Source: Gamsiella multidivaricata
Lineage: Eukaryota; Mortierellomycota; Mortierellomycetes; Mortierellales; Mortierellaceae
DNA: 64,000 bases
Direction: 5' to 3'
Assembly (NCBI RefSeq): GCF_025024155.1
Contig: NW_026251803.1
Coordinates: 55,487 to 119,486, forward strand
The position numbers and the translations under genes are program-made. Positions 50,923 through 60,466 of this stretch are shown here, piece by piece (position 1 is the first letter of the stretch; every line of letters starts with the position of its first letter). The notes under the pieces are model-generated. The model was not told the origin of the DNA. It worked only from the letters and a program-made list of their open reading frames with translations, and did no database searches.

Positions 50923-51447
50923 ATGTCACGCAAGTAAGAGAGTCGAAAAGAGTCGAAAAACAATGCACTAAGAAAGAGATCTAACTCTGAAATATATCAT
51001 TCTTTTCTATCAAGGTCCAAGGCTGTAAGAGAACTTTTCTTAGCATTTCAGAGAATCGAATCATCCACAGAGTATATCTTTTTCGAGATACAAGATGAAC
51101 TAGTTGGAGCAGAAACGACCAATGTTCCAAAGGAGCGGAGGAAAGTGACCTTGAAAAATAGAAATGGAACAAGGGTTACACTTCAGGAAGACATTGCTTT
51201 GCAGCGATTCCATTTGTTCTGGCTCGTTCCAAACCTGAAAGATTCAAAACAAGTGTTGTTCCCGTACACGAAGGTCGAATGGGAAGATTTATGGGAAGAT
51301 TTAATTGTGAAAACAAGAGAAGCTTCCAAATTCATCCCACTCGCGCCATTGAGAATGTTGGAGGCACCCAACGAAGAGGGAACAGATAGACTTATCCTAC
51401 AGATTCTCCAAGACACCATCCCTACACAGCGACCCTCCGTCCTCTGA
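50923..51447 (+). CDS. Small two-exon orphan protein
   Basis: Exon 1 is only 11 nt (50923-50933, MSRK start), the GT-AG intron is 50934-51014, and exon 2 is 51015-51447. The product is 147 aa, is charged, and has no signal peptide or membrane span. Segments are AVRELFLAFQRIESSTEYIF, ETTNVPKERRKVTLKNRNG, FHLFWLVPNLKDSKQVLF and EWEDLWEDLIVKTREASKF. No family is recognised. The predicted alpha/beta character and a clean intron argue that it is real. It is divergent from the Helitron-like gene (about 230 bp between starts) and could be Helitron cargo or a lineage-specific gene. Confidence 0.6.
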
Positions 51448-51658
51448 GAGCCGTAACTGCCAGTTGCTGTCACGTTGTCAGATACACGGTTAATTAAACC
51501 GTGGTAAAAACGTTGCTCAAAGGATGTGGCTTACATCGTTAACGTCATTTAAGCTCGCCATTTTTGAAGTAAATTCATGAAATCTCTCACACACTCTTGT
51601 TTTTCTCATTCCGCAACACTGTTATCTTTCTCATTCCGCAACACTTTTCATTTTCAAC

Positions 51659-51910
51659 ATGTGTGTTGATTTACTTTATATATGCTGCATCTGCGGTAAC
51701 AGAGATGAAGTCAAAATTTCCTGCAGTCTGAAGATATTCTGTTTCGAGCAAACAAAGAGTTCGAGAACCATCGCCTGTATAGGCTGCTTGATTGACAGAC
51801 TTACGACGAAGGATGTTCTACCACCCCACCGGTATCTTTTTAAAGACACTCTACCTGAACCTGGTTCCCAGAGGGCGGAAGAAGCTTCTTACATTTCAGC
51901 AAATGAATAA
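51659..51910 (+). CDS. Small cysteine-rich orphan protein
   Basis: A single frame of 83 aa begins MCVDLLYICCICGNRDEV and continues CSLKIFCF and IACIGCLIDR, giving nine cysteines in the first 50 residues in CxxC-like pairs. This could be a small zinc-binding domain. The ATG follows a C/A-rich leader. The MC-start with early Cys pairs recalls the relic at 44285. There is no signal peptide, so the cysteines are more likely metal ligands than disulphides. The call rests on composition only. Confidence 0.35.
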   Translation: MCVDLLYICCICGNRDEVKISCSLKIFCFEQTKSSRTIACIGCLIDRLTTKDVLPPHRYLFKDTLPEPGSQRAEEASYISANE

Positions 51911-52417
51911 AGACAGACATTTCATGTATACAATCTACCCGAATTACAAATTCTGTCAACTTTTCCCATCGATGTTTGGTTTCTGTGAAGCCAAAGAAGC
52001 CATTGCCATAGCTGTCAATGTTGTCATTTCCCTCATTTTTTTCCCAAGCATAGCAGTGGGCTCAAATTGTAGCTTTAGCTGTAGAAACATCAATCCTGTG
52101 TGCTGTTTCGTTGCTGGAGGAAAGCATTAAAGACCAATCATGCAAATTCCTCATTACACAGAACTGAACCCATCAAGAACTTGAGTAGAAAAATGTAAAG
52201 TGAGCCAATGAAAGAATCATACTCTCTGTACCTCACAATGAGCGCCATCCCAAGTGCCGTCCCTCTTTTTTTTGTCACATCTCACAATCGATCTGAAGCG
52301 CCAACTGTAAGTAACAAAAAGTCTCCTATCTACATTTTTTGTCTCTCGTGAACTACAGCACAGAATCAACTCAATTATATTTCCTTGCCTTTTTTTATAT
52401 TTATTTAGTTTCTTGAA
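51911..52417. other. Upstream region of the secreted protein gene, possible leader intron
   Basis: ACTGTAAGTAAC at about 52306 and TTTATTTAG at about 52401-52409 could bound a roughly 100-bp intron in the 5' leader. No other gene is supported here. Confidence 0.35.
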
Positions 52418-53092
52418 ATGCTGCTAAAGAAATTTACTCTCCTGGCTGCTTTTGTGTTTACAGTTTGCAGTGGTGCTGTTCTACCTAATATTACAGCATT
52501 AGAAAAACGTCCAGACGATGTTTCAGTCGAAGCTATTGATTTCTCTATCTGCGGTGCTACGATTGCAAAAGCTGCAATTGAAATATTCAAGTTTTCCAAG
52601 AACACTGGGCAAGCTCATCTGAGGGGAAACGCAGAAAATTGCATCAAGAAACTTCAGGCACAAAACGAATGTTCAACTGTTAAAAAAAGAAGTCGAAAAG
52701 CGGATGCTGGTGATGATAATGTATCAAGATGCTTCTGCGCATATTCAGTTGGTTCCGCCGTAAACGTTGAAAATTTTCTTGGAGAAGGGAGTCAAGCTAC
52801 TCAAGTAATGCTCGATACAATTAATGGTGGATATTTTACAGGTGCCTACAATTTGGAAGCGGACTGTGGCGATAAGAGGCAATTTACAAGTATTGTTGTG
52901 AGTTGTGCAAGTGACTCAGTGCAGGATCGCGTCGATCAGTGTAAGGGAGGCACTTATTCACCAGTCAGCCAACTTGTCCAAAAAGCTAAAGCGACAGTGC
53001 ATTTAACAAGACCAGATAAACCAGCACCATGCGAGATTCGTCCTCCGTACCGTAATCGTACTCCTTCGAATAATAACACAATAGCTAATTAA
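52418..53092 (+). CDS. Secreted cysteine-containing protein with a KR propeptide site
   Basis: This 224-aa, intron-free protein starts with a clear signal peptide (MLLKKFTLLAAFVFTVCSG). It is followed by a short propeptide, AVLPNITALEKR, that ends in a Lys-Arg site for Kex2. The mature part has nine cysteines (SICGA, AENC, NEC, RCFC, EADC, VSC, DQC, APC). It also has a basic KKRSRKADAG loop that could be a second processing site, and a Pro/Asn-rich tail with the N-glycosylation sequon NRT. No family is recognised. Its place in a repeat-rich island and its short divergent secreted nature fit an effector-like or cell-surface protein, which is inference. The LINE insertion begins 50 bp after the stop. 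Confidence 0.7.
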   Translation: MLLKKFTLLAAFVFTVCSGAVLPNITALEKRPDDVSVEAIDFSICGATIAKAAIEIFKFSKNTGQAHLRGNAENCIKKLQAQNECSTVKKRSRKADAGDDNVSRCFCAYSVGSAVNVENFLGEGSQATQVMLDTINGGYFTGAYNLEADCGDKRQFTSIVVSCASDSVQDRVDQCKGGTYSPVSQLVQKAKATVHLTRPDKPAPCEIRPPYRNRTPSNNNTIAN

Positions 53093-53162
53093 GAGGAGAT
53101 GAAAAAGAAATATCTTTAATCATCAATTTTGAACTTAACCTGGAGGATTTAGAAATGAAAAT

Positions 53163-55050
53163 TTTTTTTTTTTTTTTTTTTATAACAACTTGTCTCTCGA
53201 GTCAATTGACTCTGCGAATCTATCAGACTAACTAGCAAAGATCTACTATCGCTGTCCTCACCACCAAAGCGGAACCGATCCACAGTCGCCAAAAGACAGG
53301 TCACATTCCCCGGGCCTGCCCCTAGGGCCTGCGCAACAATTGCCACACCTCATCAGTGTGTTAAAAGCTGAAAACACCTTGTTACAAGAAGGGTATCTTC
53401 CCCATCCCCTCCATGGTTGTCAACCGCCTCCTCCCTTGCAGGCAATCCAGCAGCGTCCGATCCGCTGCGTCTGGGTCAAGCACGGGGCCAGGGCAGCTCC
53501 CATTTACATGGTCAGCGAGTAATGCACCACACGGACATTGGTCATCGTCGCTAATGTATCCATACCCATCACTCCAGTCCCCTCTCGGTCCCTTGTATGG
53601 AGTTCGTTTCATCTTGGCTGTGATCCCCCATTCTCGCTCTCGAGCAATGGTGGCCTTGCAGCGTGGTTTCCAGATCAGCTCCGTAGCTTTCTCCTCAATA
53701 AAGCCGACGAACTTGTGAATGACCTGGCGCGCAATCGACGATGGCGAGGTAAATAGACTGCCCCACTCCTTGATAAGGCTTACGGGTGTGATGCCACGGC
53801 ATAAATCGCTGATGCTCCAGGTCAGATCCGGAGAGCGGTCATAATACTCGTCGCCTTTGAGCATTGATCGGGTCCCGGCGATACAGGATAGACCTCGGAT
53901 GTGGGTCTCGTTGTTAGGACAAACCCATCGAATGGGTTTCGGTGCAGCAGCGGCGGCTCCAGCGCGGATCCTATCACGCTCTTGCTGCTTCTTGCTGTTC
54001 TTGTTGTATGCGGTCGTTGCAGCTCGTCCCCACTTATCAATCTGCTGTAGCCCTTCGCGCCAGATCTCCTTGTGGACATCTCTAATAGCACTGCACGTCC
54101 ACAGGTGATGGTTGTCTTCGTCCTGAACATCGCAGACGCAGCAGACACGGTCAGGATATAGACTCGGGTGGCGAGCCTTCATGGTATTCAGGGTAGGCAG
54201 CATACCATGCAGCTTCTTAATATGATGTGTCCTCTGGGACGTATCAGCAGCACTGCTGAAGAACGTGTGCACAGAACGCTTGTCGTGGACATGGGCAAGG
54301 GTGGGCCGCCACTCCACGTCAGCAAGATCTGGTATCGCTCTCTTGACACGACGTTGGGTTGTCCAGGCCTGATGACGCCTGATTGTCGTCTGCTGCTTGA
54401 GTAGCTGCCGCAGATCATGTTTGCAACAGGTTTATGCTCGGTTAAGTGCATTATGATGTCATCAGCGCTTCGCCCATCTTTCTACGACTTTCTAGAACAC
54501 TGTTGCTATCTATCCAGCCAGTTTATATAAACCCCATCCACACGTAGAACTAGACAGCAGCATTGATACGAATAAAGACTCCTTTCCACCCTAGATCCAC
54601 TTCCACCTGATTTGACCGTTTGCAATGTTCCACAAGATGGTCGTGGCAATGTGCAAAAAAGCGGATGTCTTGCTGCTCGCTTAAATCAACTGACCAGGGC
54701 ATTGACTCGACTCGGACGGCGGCTGTCGCCACAGTGTCTGCAAGATTGTTGCCCGTGTTGGTGCTGTGCCCACGGATCCACCTCACCTCCACCGACCCAG
54801 GCCGATCATGGACAATTTTGTGTAGTGCTGCCCAGTGTCCGGAGTACGTACTACGGAACCGCTTACGAGGTAACGTGTCCGCACGGGAACGCACAAGCTG
54901 CTGGTATTGTTGCACGACCGCTTGGTTGTCGAGCTCCACAATAATGTTTTGGTCTGGTGGTGCAGATAGGATGGCAGCTAGGAGACCCATGAGTTCTGCT
55001 TTTGCTGAAGAAGCGTACCCGTCTGTGCGGCCCTGCACACACCTGACCAC
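53163..55050 (-). mobile_element. 5'-truncated LINE retrotransposon with a 21-bp TSD
   Basis: The flanks GGAGGATTTAGAAATGAAAA(T) at 53142-53162 and 55051-55071 are identical 21-bp direct repeats. The left end carries a run of about 20 T, the minus-strand poly(A) tail. On the minus strand the body encodes an RNase H domain (SSAKAELMGLLAAILS, VELDNQAVVQQYQ, VRWIRGHSTNTGNNLADTVA). After the LTR insertion a C-terminal region follows with RTHHIKKLHGMLPT and a zinc-knuckle-like CCVCDVQDEDNHHLWTC, typical of LINE ORF2 ends. The reverse transcriptase and everything upstream are missing. The element lies just after the secreted-protein gene. Confidence 0.85.
54422..54624 (+). repeat. Solo LTR (203 bp) nested in the LINE, TSD ATGTT
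   Basis: It begins TGCAACAGG and ends TTTGCA, and is flanked by ATGTT at 54417-54421 and 54625-54629. It is almost identical to the copy at 46660-46862. It sits between the RNase H part and the C-terminal part of the LINE frame and so is younger than the LINE. Confidence 0.93.
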
Positions 55051-55142
55051 GGAGGATTTAGAAATGAAAATCCTAAGTAGGGGGGGTTTTTTTTTTTTTT
55101 TTTTTAAAAAAAAACAAATAAATAACTATAAGAGCCAAAGTG

Positions 55143-55747
55143 CCGGGCGGGCGAGCCTGTATGGTACAGTAGTATCACGCGAAGCTTCCAGAGAACAGTG
55201 CTGTGGATCCTAGTTTCGGGTCCAGCTTGGTGCGGTTGTTTTTCGGCATGGGGGGCCGTGTATAAATTACCTTTCGGATTGCGGGCAGCAGGGGATTGGC
55301 TCCCTCCTGAGAGAATGTTCTATTCTGCTCAGGTTCGTACGCCACCGTGGGCTACGAGGAGATTTTTCAGAACAATCACTCGGATTTGCCAGAGCCGTTC
55401 TCCAGCACTAAGGTTACGGGGGGGACTATTGAGAGAGGAGACTAAATAATTTACTTCAGAAATCACTCGAGGGCCGCAGTAACATCGTAAGGAAGCCGTA
55501 CATATATGCCGGATCGAAACATAAGTTGAATATTTGCCGAATCAAGTCACACAGGAGAGAGCCAGTCCAAAGGATCAAGATATCAAGTTAGCAGGAACAG
55601 GACGACCGAGGCAGGCTTGCGGGAAAATACGCGGGATTTATATGGCGCCTCCTACCATTGTTCGGGACAAACAGGAACATCCTGACCAGCGAGAAATAGT
55701 AACCCCCATAAAATAACCAATAAACCCTGGCAAAGATTGTCCATTGG

Positions 55748-55791
<44 letters not shown>
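55143..55791 (+). mobile_element. Unidentified A-tailed retroposon with a 19-bp TSD
   Basis: AACTATAAGAGCCAAAGTG occurs at 55124-55142 and again at 55792-55810. Between them lies about 600 bp of unique sequence starting CCGGGCGGGCGAGCC and ending ATTGG followed by about 44 A. This is the structure left by target-primed reverse transcription. No coding domain is visible. GGTTCGTACGCCA at about 55333 is a weak resemblance to a Pol III B box. It may be a SINE, the 3' end of an unknown LINE, or a retrocopied RNA. Confidence 0.75.
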
Positions 55792-55795
<4 letters not shown>

Positions 55796-55810
55796 ATAAG
55801 AGCCAAAGTG

Positions 55811-56469
55811 GTTCACTATCTAGTACGAGATGAACAAGGGGCTGGAGTGTCACAAAGTGGCAAGGCAGGGATTGGAAGCAAGGGAAGGAAATGGCAATGA
55901 TAATATTTTATTGCAAGATAGTGTACTATGGCTACAAGGACAAGGTAAGTATTTATGCTAATGCATTTTCTAGATGCGAGCTGGGACAAGTGGACAAAGG
56001 AATAGGAGGACATTGAAATTAGAGTAAGTAGAAAGCTTATAGTGAATAAAGCTTCTCTTCGTGGCAAGGTGATGAGTGCAGGGGCTTTGGTGAGAGTGAC
56101 GGAGTTGAATGAGGAAGGGAGGGACGCTGATCAAGGGAGGGAGCTGAGTCGAAGGAACCGGGAAGGGTTCCTGTTCGTTGGTGGTGTTGAGGGTGTTGCT
56201 AGATGAGGGTGGAGTGTGTCTAGGGGAAGTGATGAGTGTTGGACGCGACGAGGGTGAGTGTGTTGAACGCGTTGGAGATTGTTTACGTGTGACGTGCATT
56301 TGTCGCCAAATGCACTCAGGCCCAATTGCTCTCTCGCACACTCCTGTTCCTTCACACTCATCGTTCGTGACATGGAGTGGGAGTGGGTGGGATACCCATT
56401 GTCTCTTCCTGTCGAACAATAGGCTTTAGTCGTCACATCGATCAACTTCGCTTTGCACATTCAGGCGAC
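55811..56469. other. No gene supported
   Basis: The region holds open frames rich in Ser/Pro/Thr on the minus strand without motif or splice support, and a CAATAATATTTTATTGC-like AT stretch near 55900. Confidence 0.35.
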
Positions 56470-56600
56470 GACAAATAAATTATACATCAATAAGGGTTAT
56501 CATACAAATAAATTATACATCAATAAGGGTTATCATACAAATAAATTATACATCAATAAGGGTTATCATACAAATAAATTATACATCAATAAGGGTTATC
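56470..56600. repeat. 33-bp tandem repeat, four copies
   Basis: The unit ACAAATAAATTATACATCAA plus TAAGGGTTATCAT is repeated four times with almost no change. A decayed copy follows at about 56630-56665. It lies about 580 bp upstream of the peptide-precursor gene. Confidence 0.9.
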
Positions 56601-57099
56601 AAAATAACCGTTGCTGTCATGTTGTCAGATAAATTATACATCAAAATAAGGGTGATCAATAAAGGTAGATTATGAGATATTTTGCGGTGAGTTGATGTCA
56701 AGGAGATGAAAAGTGGGGGGTTTTATTCAGCCCTTGGTCCTAGGTCGGGGTATTCTGCTACAGACTGTTGGGACATGGCGGGTGGAGGTGGAGGGACAGA
56801 CTGTTGGGGCATGGCGGGTGGAGGTGGAGGAGGAAAGAAGGAAAGAGGGGGTGGTAACATCGACGTTGCGAGACTGCATTTTCAACCTGGCCGCATTCTG
56901 TGCCTCAAAAACACGCAACCGACCTTTAATAATAACAAGCTCTTTTTTACGACAAATTTAGTAGTGTTTCGTGTAGGATCTTGGTTGGAAGTGAGCAACC
57001 TTAGTGAGATGTCTGTAGTCTGTTTAAAGAGAAAAATAAAATTTTGGCGCGATTGTGCCTCAAAACACCTCTTTGATTTGTGAATGCGGAAATTAAGTC

Positions 57100-57107
57100 T
57101 ATATAAG
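57100..57107 (+). promoter_or_regulatory. TATA box of the peptide-precursor gene
   Basis: TATATAAG lies 74-81 bp before the ATG at 57181, consistent with a start site near 57130 and a leader of about 50 nt. TATA-driven promoters in fungi are often regulated and strong. Confidence 0.65.
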
Positions 57108-57180
57108 GCGTCGTGAGGAGTGTCGTGGGGAGCATCTCAAAGCTCGAATTCCTCAAGTCAAGAAAAACAAAATTCCCACT

Positions 57181-57477
57181 ATGAAGTTTATTTCCACCCT
57201 GCCAATGATTGCACTCTTTGGAGTTGCTGCCGTTTTAGCAGCCCCAGCAGCCCCAGCAGCCCCAGCAGCCCCAAGTGGTCTGACTGCTCCGTCTGGAAAT
57301 AAGCTCGATGACATCATGGACGCTCATCACGACGCCGAATTCTCGAAGCGTGGAGACAGTGATGATATGATAGAGAAGCGTTGGTTCAACAAGTACCTCA
57401 AGCGCAGCGATGCTGTCGACGACCAAAGTGAGATTGATCATGGTGTCGAAAAGCGTTGGTTGAACAAGTATTTGTGA
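57181..57477 (+). CDS. Secreted precursor of KR-released hexapeptides (KEP/pheromone-like)
   Basis: This 98-aa, intron-free protein starts with a signal peptide (MKFISTLPMIALFGVAAVLA) and an AP-repeat stretch (four Ala-Ala-Pro type units). Kex2-type Lys-Arg sites then divide it: a linker ending EFSKR; an acidic spacer GDSDDMIEKR; the peptide WFNKYL closed by KR; an acidic spacer SDAVDDQSEIDHGVEKR; and the peptide WLNKYL directly before the stop. The two products differ only at residue 2 (Phe/Leu). Acidic spacer, then KR, then a short aromatic peptide is the layout of yeast alpha-factor-type precursors and of fungal KEP proteins. Function in this fungus is unknown; signalling or antimicrobial roles are open. 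A TATA box lies upstream. The repeat layout makes a chance frame very unlikely. Confidence 0.85.
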   Translation: MKFISTLPMIALFGVAAVLAAPAAPAAPAAPSGLTAPSGNKLDDIMDAHHDAEFSKRGDSDDMIEKRWFNKYLKRSDAVDDQSEIDHGVEKRWLNKYL

Positions 57478-58429
57478 GAAGTTCCTATCCGATTAACGCC
57501 TACTTTCGAACGCTGAATCTATGATTTACCAGAGATTGAAATCATTGATGTCTTCATCGTTAAATTATCCTTTTTCAGGTAGTCTACATTTAGAAAAGAT
57601 GTGCCGCACTTGTGCCACATTTGTTTAGATGTTATTGCATTTATTTTGAATATACGTATATTGCTTGTCAATCTTATTGTCTATTTTACTTGCTCCTACT
57701 TCACTACTTCCTTCACTTGCGCCCTTGTAGGGACCTGAGTCATTGAAGGTAGCAGAGGACAAGGCTCATTAGATTGATTACTTATTTGGACAACCGAGAT
57801 TGCTTGGACAGTGTGATTATTATCATTCGTTGTGCTCTTACCGGACAATCGAGGCATGTGCCTGTCTCCGCGGCATTCGGCATCGTTATGGCCGCGTCGA
57901 CCACATTTGGAGTACTGCTTATGGCATGCAGTCTCATGGGTGGGGTTCATTCCACAGAGCTTGCAGTCAAGCAGCTGGCTTGTTCTATTGTTGGGACCTC
58001 GGAATGCCTCTTTCGGCTCGGGCTTCTTGTTCGTTGGGGAGAATCGATTCGATCCCCTGCTGCGCTTGTTTCGCGAAGCACCCGTCGAGATACCGGCAGA
58101 AGTGCCGTTAGCGTCTCTATTATATGCGCTTGCGGACCGACCAAACCACTAAGAACGCTTGTGAAGTCGTTGATAGAGGCAAAGTCAACTGAGGCTCCCT
58201 TCCTAACATGGAGGCGAGTGACCATGTTATTGAGAGTATCAAGAGACACGGTGTAGTGTAGTGGCTCTATATCAGGTAAAAGTACTAGCTGTGAATATGT
58301 TGCTCAATAAACGTCTCTTCTGCTTTACGAAGTCTCTACATAATAATTATCTTACGGTGTATGGATAAAGCTCCAGATGTGGTGGCACTGGTAAGAGATC
58401 TTTCAACGGTGAGGATAATAAAGACAGCA

Positions 58430-58700
58430 AAACTATTTACGAGAATAAGAACGGCGACAACACACTCAGGTTAGGGATCTGCAAGGTCAAAGGGACTCTG
58501 TCTTGACTCCTGTGTCCAGACGTCGGCATCGAGGGGTACTGTTCTTGATCCTCCGCTCTTGTTCGTTATGAGACCATGATCATTACCTGTCGTGGGGGCA
58601 GGCAGGTAATGTGAGCGGACTCGCAGGAACACTTGGGGGGCACTAGAGGTGCATTAGTTCAGACGCACGGGTCCCGTCTCTACTCTTGCTGGGCGATATG
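58430..58700. repeat. Diverged repeat, related to 59930-60330
   Basis: Shared blocks in the same order include GAGGGGTACTGTTCTTGATC against AAGGGGTACTATTCGCGGTC, and GTCCCGTCTCTACTCTTGCT against GTCCTATCTCTACTCTTGCT. They look like two old LTRs or leaders of one family. Boundaries are not clear. Confidence 0.45.
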
Positions 58701-58977
58701 CTATGAAGGCCAGCTGTGGCAGAGTATACCGATCGAAGGGTACAGTGTGTTGGGACAGGGATGCGTGGAGCGACTTGGAGTGTCGTGCGGGGGCAAGTGT
58801 TGAGCAAAGTATAGTGAGGAAACAGACCAGGAACCATTTGGCCCTGATATTTATTGACCAAAGAAAATTTCTATAAATGCAAACCCTATTGACTCTTGTC
58901 TAAATGCATGCTCTTCTAATTGCACATCCTGTAATTGCACGTGCGGCACACGCCTGGTATGATCGTATGAGTGTCCT

Positions 58978-59104
58978 GTGTTTCTCAAAAATATTCGACT
59001 CGTGCTAGGCCAATGTAACTGTCGAATCGAATTTCGAATTTCATTCGAATTTTACATTGGCCTAGCACGAGTCGAATAAAAGTCGAATATTTTTGAGAAA
59101 CACT
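58978..59104. mobile_element. Foldback (MITE-like) inverted repeat
   Basis: A left arm GTGTTTCTCAAAAATATTCG followed by ACTCGTGCTAGGCCAATGTA is matched in reverse complement by 59052-59104 (TACATTGGCCTAGCACGAGT, then GTCGAATATTTTTGAGAAAC). About 30 bp of AT-rich loop, itself containing TTCGAATTTCATTCGAA, lie between the arms. The right arm carries about 7 extra bases. It sits inside the insertion that splits the gag relic. Confidence 0.85.
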
Positions 59105-59929
59105 GCCTGTACCTATTCCTCCCATCGTATCATATCAGGTGTTGTGTCCGTTCCTTGTACCTGTATACCCCGTCTATGCCCTGTGTGGGTTTACCACACT
59201 ACAACGGTGGCATTCAATAATGTGAGAACCATTTTATTGTCATCCTTGACACCATTGATGCGAATGTCTCGAGCAGTACGCATGGCAAACTGGCGGTAAG
59301 ACTCTCTGTTTTCTCGTCCAGTCGCCAACAGCTGTTTTATCTGTTCAATGCGCTCTTGTTCGGTTAACGCAATCTTAAGAAAGATTGCTTCGCACTCATC
59401 CCAGGCCAGCTTCGACTTCGGTCTTTTAGCAAACTCTTCTTTGAGGGCTTGACTATGGAAGGGGCTCACGGCGTGGTACGACAAGTAGCGACTGCATTGG
59501 TCCTCAAACATGTCATCTCCCACGTACGCGCAGACAATGTGCTTCGCTTGATCCAAGAACGCCCGAGGATCGCTGTCCTTTTTAAATCGTAGCATTGTGG
59601 TGTAGTAGGTCTAGAACGATAGAAGAGGACTAATCTGTAAGTATGATGTTTGTTTTTTCAACGATAGATCATATACGGAAAAGAAGAAAGGACGCTTACT
59701 ATGAAGGTTTGACAACCGAAACTGTTTGGGCGCTGGGGGGAGCTCTCTCAGTTCAGGGAACTCAAGATTACTATACAGAAAGGCTACTCAAGGTATGTAT
59801 ATAACATTATGACAAGGAGAACAAACAACAAAAGAGAAGAGACACTTACTGTTGGATACTAAAGGGATCACTTAGTTCCACAGGTGCCTCTCTCGAGAAT
59901 GCAGAGAAAGGGAACACTATCTACTGAGG

Positions 59930-60330
59930 ACTAGATAACAACAATAATACAGCCGAGTTAGGGATATATCAGCTCAAAGGGGACTCCTTCTTGGTTCCTG
60001 TGCCAGGAACGCTCCATTCTCCAAGGGGTACTATTCGCGGTCCTCCTTGGTCATTATTGTCGGATCATGGTCTCTACCTAGCAAAGGTGCGGGGGTCCAC
60101 CTTGTTCTAGTTGGGGACAACAAACACCTGGATCGGTCGACACTAGTGCGGGACAGGCCAGGGATCGTAAAGAGCCGTTGCGGAGACTTGCGGAAGGACT
60201 TGTATCGGATCTTGTCAGCAAGGTAAGGACTTGTGACCGAGGGAGAAGGTGGCGAATTAAGATGAGGAACGATGGGGGTGAAGAGAGGCAATAGCACACA
60301 GAGTCCTATCTCTACTCTTGCTCAACCGAC
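59930..60330. repeat. Diverged repeat, partner of 58430-58700
   Basis: This is the second copy of the pair described at 58430-58700. It has GTCCTATCTCTACTCTTGCT near its end and a TTTATACTTATTATTTTCC stretch just after. Confidence 0.45.
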
Positions 60331-60466
60331 TTAGGGGTGGGCTGGCCTTCTTTTATACTTATTATTTTCCTTTTGATACTGGAAACCTACAAAGACCTGT
60401 TGATATATGAAAGCCTGATAAAAGATATAAACTGCTAACGAAGCTAACAACTAAATACAATGAAAA

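Larger units (their letters stand above)
57696..59595 (-). pseudogene. Retrotransposon gag relic, interrupted
   Basis: Read on the minus strand, 59595-59191 encodes a capsid-like segment (DPRAFLDQAKHIVCAYVGDD, then RENRESYRQFAMRTARD). After about 930 bp of inserted sequence, 58249-57947 encodes SLDTLNNMVTRLHVRKGAS. A frameshifted end to 57696 has a Cys motif LCGMNPTHETACH and a CCHC zinc knuckle CGRRGHNDAEC. This is the order expected of a gypsy-like gag. The 5' part is probably the piece at 61122-61559 (MYSNDINSLSLDIQQMNIDN, TAG at 61491-61493). The copy is dead. Confidence 0.6.

Noticed and set aside
55970..56419. Ser/Pro/Thr-rich minus-strand frame
   Set aside because: Low complexity, overlapping frames on both strands, no splice or start support.
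56470..56600. 33-bp repeats as a CRISPR array
   Set aside because: The copies are directly adjacent with no unique spacers, and the genome is eukaryotic.
57774..58256. Plus-strand 160-codon frame
   Set aside because: It is antisense to the gag piece that carries the CCHC knuckle on the minus strand.
58260..59180. LTR retrotransposon insertion inside the gag relic
   Set aside because: The ends look like short inverted TGTAGTG/CACTACA repeats rather than TG...CA with a direct duplication; boundaries are too unsure to call.
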